In this document: positions 6,938-10,966 of the stretch, piece by piece
Position numbering within the stretch: the first letter of the stretch is position 1
Layout of the letters: each line of letters opens with the position of its first letter
DNA from: JBBQZL01 sp038207745
GTDB taxonomy: Bacteria; Actinomycetota; Thermoleophilia; Solirubrobacterales; 70-9
NCBI GenBank assembly: GCA_038207745.1
Contig: JBBQZL010000084.1
Span: 1 to 10,966, forward strand
Length of the DNA stretch: 10,966 nucleotides
Reading direction: 5' to 3'
Program-made: the position numbers and the translations under genes
Notes under the pieces: model-generated
Database searches by the model: none
What the model was told of the DNA's origin: nothing
The model's input: only the letters and a program-made list of their open reading frames with translations

Positions 6938-7606
6938 CTAGCGCCTCATCTGGTCCGCTCTGGAGCGGCTTTGTTCGCGACGCCAGGCCGCGACCTTCGC
7001 GTGATCGCCCGAGAGAAGGATCTCTGGCACGCCCCACCCCCGGTACTCGGCCGGACGCGTGTAATGGGGATATTCGGGCGCTCCATCCAGCGCCTCGCTG
7101 AACGATTCCTCGACTGCGCTCTCCTCATGCCCGAGGGCTCCCGGAAGTCGCCGGACCACCGCGTCCGCAACCACCATCGCCGCGATCTCGCCGCCGGCAA
7201 GGACATATCGGCCGATCGAGACCTCGTCGTCGACGAGATGATCGTGGACGCGCTGGTCGAAACCCTCATAACGCCCACAGAGGATCGCGACACCCGGCTC
7301 GGCCGCAAGCTCGGTCACAAGCGGATCATCGAGCAGCCGGCCATGGGGGGTCAGCGCGATCACGCGAGGTCGCCGGCCATCCGGGTAGGTCGCTTCGAGG
7401 GCACTGTCAACCACATCCACCCTGATCACCATGCCTGCGCCGCCGCCGTAGGGCGAGTCATCCACCTGGCGCCCGGTGAGTGTCGTCGAATCGCGGTAGT
7501 TGATCAGGCGCAGATTGGAGCCCTGCTCGACCGCGTTGGTCACCGGTCGTTGCGAGGCGAACCATTCGAAAGCCTCGGGAAACAGGGTGAAGATGTCCAG
7601 GCGCAC
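6938..7606 (-). CDS. trmD: tRNA (guanine-N1)-methyltransferase TrmD
   Basis: Uses S-adenosylmethionine to methylate N1 of G37 in tRNAs, preventing +1 frameshifting. The 222-residue SPOUT-fold product has DDSPYGGGAGMV (49-60), LCGRYEGFDQRV (109-120) and SIGRYVLAGGE (130-140), which build the trefoil-knot cofactor site. VVRRLPGALGHEES (150-163) includes R152, aligned with E. coli R154. The segment VEESF places E167 where E. coli has the catalytic D169. YPHYTRPAEYRGWGVP and LLSGDHAKVAAWRREQS close the protein. The C-terminal helical domain is short: after WRREQS only nine residues remain. GTG start; its G is shared with the khpA stop (TAGTG), and there is no Shine-Dalgarno, so coupling to khpA is likely. 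Confidence 0.95.
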   Translation of the reverse strand: MRLDIFTLFPEAFEWFASQRPVTNAVEQGSNLRLINYRDSTTLTGRQVDDSPYGGGAGMVIRVDVVDSALEATYPDGRRPRVIALTPHGRLLDDPLVTELAAEPGVAILCGRYEGFDQRVHDHLVDDEVSIGRYVLAGGEIAAMVVADAVVRRLPGALGHEESAVEESFSEALDGAPEYPHYTRPAEYRGWGVPEILLSGDHAKVAAWRREQSRSRADQMRR

Positions 7607-7836
7607 TAGTCGACGATGTCGACGATGACCCGCCGTTCAAGGCGCACGGCGGCGGCCTTGGCGACGGTCCGGATCGCGTTCGCGACCCTGCCGCCCTTGC
7701 CGATCACGCGCCCGAGGTCGCCGTCGGCAACCGAGATCTCGTAGATGAGATCGCCGTTCTCCTCAAACTCCTCGACCACCACAGCCGAGGGATCCTCGAC
7801 GAGTGACCTGGTCAGAAACTCGAGAAGCTCAGTCAT
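7606..7836 (-). CDS. khpA: KH-domain RNA-binding protein KhpA
   Basis: A 76-residue single KH domain, the small RNA-binding protein that in other Gram-positives pairs with KhpB/EloR and acts as an RNA chaperone affecting cell elongation. The signature is GRVIGKGGRVANAIRTVAKAAA (GKGG loop at 46-49), followed by a strand ending VIVDIVD. An acidic N-terminal part (VVEEFEENGD) precedes it. Length and position directly after rpsP are standard for the family. ATG start with AAAGG two bases upstream and GGAG ten bases upstream; the latter is the better-spaced Shine-Dalgarno. It overlaps trmD by one base, so rimM is missing from its customary place. Confidence 0.92.
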   Translation of the reverse strand: MTELLEFLTRSLVEDPSAVVVEEFEENGDLIYEISVADGDLGRVIGKGGRVANAIRTVAKAAAVRLERRVIVDIVD

Positions 7837-7871
7837 CGCCTTTCAACTCCGGACACCGCCGGAAGAAGACC

Positions 7872-8126
7872 TCAGCTGCCCTGGGCGTTGATGCCCTTGG
7901 TCCGCAGCAATCCGGCGACCGTCTCTGATGGCTGGGCGCCATGATCGAGCCAGTACCTGGCGCGCTCCTCGTCGATCACGATCACGGAGGGCTCGGTCTG
8001 CGGGTTGTACTGACCGATCGTCTCGATGGAGCGGCCATCGCGCGGAGAGCGCTTGTCTGCCACGACCACCCGCCAGATCGGGTTCTTCTTGGATCCAACT
8101 CGTCTTAGTCTGATTCTCACTGCCAT
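7872..8126 (-). CDS. rpsP: Ribosomal protein bS16
   Basis: Small-subunit protein needed for 30S assembly. The 84-residue product is complete: MAVRIRLRRVGSKKNP at 1-16, then YRVVVADKR-like WRVVVADKRSPRDGR (18-32), ETIGQYNPQ (35-43) and the C-terminal helix with GAQPSETVAGLLR (63-75). The ATG at 8126 is chosen because it begins exactly with the family N terminus. The open frame continues upstream to 8258 but carries no S16 sequence. No good Shine-Dalgarno precedes the ATG. It is the first gene of the rpsP-to-rnhB block, 35 bases before khpA, so a promoter is expected in the structured gap upstream. A TACGCT at 8142-8137 fits a -10 but has no convincing -35. Confidence 0.97.
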   Translation of the reverse strand: MAVRIRLRRVGSKKNPIWRVVVADKRSPRDGRSIETIGQYNPQTEPSVIVIDEERARYWLDHGAQPSETVAGLLRTKGINAQGS

Positions 8127-8264
8127 AAGTCGCGGAAGCGTACAGGAGTCAGCCACAAGAGGCGCCCCCGACCGCCCCAAAATGCCCGCACCCAGCCAGT
8201 TCCGAGGGGCCAGCTCCACCCCCGCCGTGGCGTCGTCGCCCCGCCTCGACATCGACACATCAGC

Positions 8265-8315
8265 CGGACCGGGGCGACAAAACTACCTATGCGGTCGTTT
8301 TGTCGCCCCGGTCCG
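8265..8315. repeat. Perfect 19-bp inverted repeat
   Basis: CGGACCGGGGCGACAAAAC at 8265-8283 is exactly complementary to 8297-8315. The 13-base spacer TACCTATGCGGTC adds, after one mismatch, three more pairs (ACC with GGT) around TATGC. Neither side has a T run after the stem, so it is not an ordinary terminator. It could be a protein-binding palindrome, a REP-like dispersed repeat, or an RNA processing hairpin. Confidence 0.9.
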
Positions 8316-8324
8316 TGCGAATCG

Positions 8325-8367
8325 GGCGTTCTGTGGTTGCGGCGGCCCAGAGCCAACCGATAACGCC
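8325..8367. repeat. Two-step stem-loop
   Basis: GGCGTT (8325-8330) pairs with AACGCC (8362-8367). Inside it GGTTG (8335-8339) pairs with CAACC (8354-8358), separated by a small internal loop (CTGT against GAT) and closed by a 14-base loop. All pairs are Watson-Crick, so strand cannot be inferred. Confidence 0.6.
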
Positions 8368-8373
8368 TGCGGT

Positions 8374-8400
8374 GCGCGAACCCGGCACAGACGGTTGCGC
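8374..8400. repeat. Bulged stem-loop
   Basis: GCGC (8374-8377), a bulged G, and AACC (8379-8382) pair with GGTT (8393-8396) and GCGC (8397-8400) around the ten-base loop CGGCACAGAC. It follows the previous stem-loop by six bases. In this GC-rich DNA a chance stem of eight pairs with a bulge is possible. Confidence 0.45.
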
Positions 8401-8458
8401 TGCCTGCTTTGGGGCTGAGGGCGCCTGCCGGCCCTCGCCAGTTGTATGGACCCTGTGA

Positions 8459-8574
8459 GGGGAGTCCGGTGTATGCCCCGCACGTCTTACGCCGATGCCG
8501 AACCTGGCGTGATCAGGGGAGCGCGGGGGCGCGGCAAGAGGAGAGGCGAGTGCGGGGCATGCACCGGGCTCCCC
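8459..8574 (+). ncRNA. Candidate structured RNA closed by a 25-bp stem
   Basis: The 25 bases 8459-8483 (beginning GGGGAGTCCGG) pair along their full length with 8550-8574 (ending CCGGGCTCCCC), with no bulge. Two pairs, T8465-G8568 and T8472-G8561, are G-U if the + strand is transcribed but A-C mismatches on the minus strand. Inside, TTACGCC (8487-8493) pairs with GGCGTGA (8506-8512), again with one + strand G-U, and GCGC (8521-8524) with GCGC (8529-8532). This suggests a + strand RNA, antisense to the ffh-rpsP transcript if that runs through. I do not recognise the family: the SRP tip (CAGG..GGAA..AGCAG) is absent. No clear promoter or T-tailed terminator is seen. An inverted repeat of a small mobile element is the main alternative. 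Confidence 0.4.
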
Positions 8575-8625
8575 ACCCGCTTTCAAGGAAACCGGAGCGG
8601 GAGCGGCCCCCGAGCCCGCAACCTC

Positions 8626-9996
8626 TCACCGCCGCTTGAACTTCTGCTTCGGCGCCCCGCCGCCCATCTGCGCGGCCAGTTGCTGGGCGTTGGGCACCTT
8701 GCCGCCTGCGACCTGGCGCATCAGCTTGCGGACCTGGTCGAATTGCTTGACCAGGGCGTTGACGTGCTGGACCTTGACGCCTGAACCGTGGGCGATCCGC
8801 TTGCGGCGCGAGCCGTTGATGATCTGCGGGTCATGGCGTTCGGCGGGGGTCATCGAGAGGATGATCGCCTCGACGCGATCCAGCTCCTTCTCATCCACCT
8901 CGGCGTTCTTGAGCTGCTTCATCGCGCCCATCCCGGGCATCATTCCCATCAGGTTGCCGAGCGGGCCCATCTTGCGGACCTGGCGCATCTGCTGGAGAAA
9001 ATCCTCAAGCGTGAATGTCTGCTTGAGCATCTTTTCCTGAAGATCCTCGGCCTCCTTCGCGTCAACCTGCTGCTCGGCCTTCTCGATCAGGGTCAGGACG
9101 TCGCCCATTCCGAGGATCCGGCTCGCCATCCGATCGGGATGGAAGCGCTCGAAGTCGGCGATCTTCTCGCCGGATGAGGTGTAGATGATCGGCTTGCCGG
9201 TGACCGCGCGGACCGAGAGCGCGGCACCTCCGCGGGCATCGCCGTCGAGCTTTGTCATCACGACGCCGTCGAACTCGGAGGTCTCGGCAAAGGACTCGGC
9301 GACGCCGACCGCGTCCTGGCCGGTCATCGCATCGACGACCAGGAGGACGTTGTGCGGCCTCGTCTTCTTGCGGATCCTGCCCAGCTCGGACATCAGATCC
9401 TCGTCGATGTGCAGGCGACCGGCCGTATCGATGATCAGTACGTCGCGTCCATCTTCTCTGGCGCGATCAAGCGCCCAGGCGGCGATCTCAACGGGGTCGC
9501 GCTGGGTGCCCTGTTCGTAGACCTCCGCACCGGCCTGTTTGCCGACGGTGACGAGCTGATCGACGGCCGCCGGCCGGTAGACGTCGCATGCGGCGATCGC
9601 GACCTTGCGCTTGCCGCCGTCGCGCAGATGAAGCGCCAGCTTGGCGCAGGCGGTGGTCTTGCCCGAGCCCTGGAGGCCCGCCATCAGGATCACCGTCGGG
9701 CCGTTGGGAGCAAAGGCGATCTCCCTGCCGGTCCCGCCCATCAGCGCGGTCAACTCCTCGTTGACAATCTTGATCACCTGCTGCCCGGGATCGAGGCTCC
9801 CGAGCACATCGGACCCGAGGCACCTGTCCTTGACCGTGGCGGTGAAGGTCTTGACGACCTTGAAGTTGACGTCGGCCTCGAGCAGGGCGAGACGGATCTC
9901 CCGCATCGCCACGTCGACATCGGCCTCCGTCAGCTTGCCGCGCGAGCGGACGTCGGAAAGCGTGGACTGGAGTCTCTCTGAAAGCTGGTCGAACAC
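8626..9996 (-). CDS. ffh: Signal recognition particle GTPase Ffh (SRP54)
   Basis: Binds SRP RNA and the hydrophobic signals of nascent membrane proteins, then docks with FtsY at the membrane. The 456-residue product has the N domain (1-95), the GTPase domain with G1 GLQGSGKTT (107-115), DVYRPAA (138-144), DTAGR (190-194), TKLDGDARGG (248-257) and GEKIADFERF (276-285). The methionine-rich M domain (about 300-435) includes MGPLGNLMGMMPGMG. The RNA-binding helix-turn-helix lies around INGSRRKRIAHGSG. GTG start, no strong Shine-Dalgarno, 31 bases after ftsY, so it probably shares that transcript. The basic tail PKQKFKRR is typical. All key residues are present. Confidence 0.98.
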   Translation of the reverse strand: MFDQLSERLQSTLSDVRSRGKLTEADVDVAMREIRLALLEADVNFKVVKTFTATVKDRCLGSDVLGSLDPGQQVIKIVNEELTALMGGTGREIAFAPNGPTVILMAGLQGSGKTTACAKLALHLRDGGKRKVAIAACDVYRPAAVDQLVTVGKQAGAEVYEQGTQRDPVEIAAWALDRAREDGRDVLIIDTAGRLHIDEDLMSELGRIRKKTRPHNVLLVVDAMTGQDAVGVAESFAETSEFDGVVMTKLDGDARGGAALSVRAVTGKPIIYTSSGEKIADFERFHPDRMASRILGMGDVLTLIEKAEQQVDAKEAEDLQEKMLKQTFTLEDFLQQMRQVRKMGPLGNLMGMMPGMGAMKQLKNAEVDEKELDRVEAIILSMTPAERHDPQIINGSRRKRIAHGSGVKVQHVNALVKQFDQVRKLMRQVAGGKVPNAQQLAAQMGGGAPKQKFKRR

Positions 9997-10027
9997 GATC
10001 AGGGAGCTTAGAGGGGAAGCGCCCCGG

Positions 10028-10939
10028 TCACTCGGCGATCAGCGCGCGGGCGAAGTCCATCGGGTCGAAGGGGCGAAGATCCTCAAGCGCCTCACCGGTT
10101 CCGATCAGCTTCACCGGGATCTTCAGGTCATGCGCGATCGCAAGCGTGATGCCGCCCTTTGCGGTCCCATCGAGCTTGGTCAATACGACGCCGTCGACGT
10201 CGACCACCTCGGCAAATACCTGCGCCTGCCGCAGCCCGTTCTGGCCGGTGGTAGCATCGATCGAGATCAGGGTCTCATGAGGTGCGTCGGAGATCTGCTT
10301 GGAGATCACCCGGCGGACCTTGCCGAGCTCGTCCATCAGATGGCTCTTGTTGTGCAGCCGCCCCGCCGTATCGATGATCACGACATCGGCGTTCCGGGCC
10401 TTTGCGGCCCCGATCGCATCGAATGCGACTGAACCGGGGTCGGCGCCGGCGTGAGACCGGACCAGATCTGCCCCGGATCGATCGGCCCACTCAGCGAGTT
10501 GCTCGGCCGCGGCGGCACGGTAGGTATCGGCGGCGCCCATCACGACGGAGAGCCCGAACTCCTTCGACAGGTGCCAGGCGATCTTCCCCACCGTGGTCGT
10601 CTTCCCGGTGCCGTTGACCCCGACCATCAGGAGCACGGCGGGATCCGACGAGAGATTGATCGGCCTGGCTCCGATCGACGCGACCTCGGCGATCAGCTCG
10701 ATCAGCCGCTCGCGCACCGCGTCGCCGTCGGCGACGACAGTGCCGGCCTCGACCTCACGCTCCAGCCGGCCGACGATCTCCGCCGTCGTCGGGGCGCCGG
10801 CGTCGGCGAGGATCAGCGCCTCTTCGAGTCTCTCCCAGGTCTCGTCGTCGATCCGCTGCGAGAGGCTTGCCGTGATCTCCTCGCTGAGTGCCCGGCGGCT
10901 CTTCGAGAGGCTCTCTCGCAGTCGGCGAAACCGCCCCAC
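10028..10939 (-). CDS. ftsY: SRP receptor GTPase FtsY
   Basis: Membrane-associated receptor that forms a GTP-dependent heterodimer with Ffh and hands ribosome-nascent chain complexes to the translocon. The 303-residue product is an NG core: N domain to about 95, G1 GVNGTGKTTTVGK (107-119), DTYRAAA (138-144), DTAGR (190-194), TKLDGTAKGG (254-263) and GTGEALEDLRPFD (280-292). The long acidic A domain of E. coli FtsY is absent; only a short, very basic start (MGRFRRLRESLSKSRRAL) precedes the N domain and could be the lipid-binding helix. GTG start with GGAGGAG about six bases upstream, which supports it over any start beyond the window edge. It is probably first in an ftsY-ffh unit. Confidence 0.97.
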   Translation of the reverse strand: MGRFRRLRESLSKSRRALSEEITASLSQRIDDETWERLEEALILADAGAPTTAEIVGRLEREVEAGTVVADGDAVRERLIELIAEVASIGARPINLSSDPAVLLMVGVNGTGKTTTVGKIAWHLSKEFGLSVVMGAADTYRAAAAEQLAEWADRSGADLVRSHAGADPGSVAFDAIGAAKARNADVVIIDTAGRLHNKSHLMDELGKVRRVISKQISDAPHETLISIDATTGQNGLRQAQVFAEVVDVDGVVLTKLDGTAKGGITLAIAHDLKIPVKLIGTGEALEDLRPFDPMDFARALIAE

Positions 10940-10966
10940 ACGCTGCTCCTCCCCGGGCCGGCTCTC

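Larger units (their letters stand above)
8127..8625. other. Structured intergenic region between ffh and rpsP
   Basis: 499 bases without a credible protein gene; the short open frames on either strand have no recognisable family sequence, no consistent start signals and overlap one another. The region contains, in order: unremarkable DNA (8127-8264), a perfect 19-bp inverted repeat, two smaller stem-loops (8325-8367 and 8374-8400), a short GC hairpin (8417-8436), the 116-base fold at 8459-8574, and overlapping hairpins up to the ffh stop. It should contain the 3' end of the ffh transcript and the promoter of rpsP. Confidence 0.8.

Noticed and set aside
8127..8258. Upstream extension of rpsP by 44 residues
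   Set aside because: S16 begins at MAVRIRLRR in the family; the extension is non-homologous.
8325..8400. Integron attC-like site
   Set aside because: The arms read GGCGTT...AACGCC rather than the AAC...GTT order of attC, and no cassette or integrase is nearby.
8455..8574. RNase P RNA or 6S RNA
   Set aside because: GAGGGGAGTCCGG resembles the RNase P GAGGAAAGUCCGG core, but the other conserved blocks are missing and the fold is far too short. A bulge-free 25-bp stem is unlike the irregular closing stem of 6S RNA.
8287..8586. 99-residue minus-strand frame between ffh and rpsP
   Set aside because: It crosses the stem-loops, shows no known motif and overlaps several equally poor frames; composition explains it.
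8440..8620. SRP (4.5S) RNA next to ffh
   Set aside because: Expected location and long hairpin were tempting, but the universal tip with CAGG, GGAA loop and AGCAG is absent from both strands.

Overview
The window is a compact, high-GC bacterial chromosome segment. It carries a conserved translation, protein-export and competence-type housekeeping cluster. The gene order ftsY, ffh, rpsP, khpA, trmD, rplS, lepB, rnhB, (yraN), comM, dprA, together with the many GTG/TTG starts, points to a high-GC Actinomycetota chromosome. The acidic-tailed L19 and the cysteine-containing loops of signal peptidase I suggest a deep-branching class such as Thermoleophilia, but that is inference. There are no tRNAs, rRNAs, CRISPR arrays, insertion sequences or prophage genes.

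Layout from left to right. At 1-1243 (+) lies a family 2 glycosyltransferase fused to a GtrA-like four-helix membrane domain; its last 58 bases overlap tail-to-tail with dprA. dprA (1186-2346, -) and comM (2343-3839, -) form a two-gene unit coupled by a TTGA start/stop overlap. A divergent intergenic region (3840-4024) holds plausible promoters for comM and for a small VOC/glyoxalase-fold protein (4025-4396, +). After an apparent terminator come a 172-base spacer and yraN (about 4569-4943, +). The pair VOC-yraN faces the opposite way to the flanking cluster genes and ends against rnhB.

The minus-strand block 4982-8126 is tightly packed: rpsP, khpA, trmD, rplS, lepB, rnhB. It links ribosomal proteins S16 and L19, an RNA chaperone and tRNA m1G37 methylation with signal-peptide cleavage and RNA-DNA hybrid removal. 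rimM, usually found just before trmD, is absent: khpA runs directly into trmD with a one-base overlap. lepB most likely uses a CTG start that overlaps the rplS stop. A terminator-like hairpin sits directly before the rplS start codon.

ffh (8626-9996, -) and ftsY (10028-10939, -) encode the two SRP GTPases that deliver membrane proteins to the translocon. The 499-base gap between ffh and rpsP (8127-8625) has no convincing protein gene but is the most structured DNA here. It holds a perfect 19-bp inverted repeat, two smaller stem-loops, a further GC hairpin, and a 116-base fold closed by a 25-bp stem. The only non-Watson-Crick pairs of that stem are G-U on the + strand. It is the best candidate in the window for an undescribed RNA or repeat element; I do not recognise it as SRP RNA, 6S RNA or RNase P RNA.
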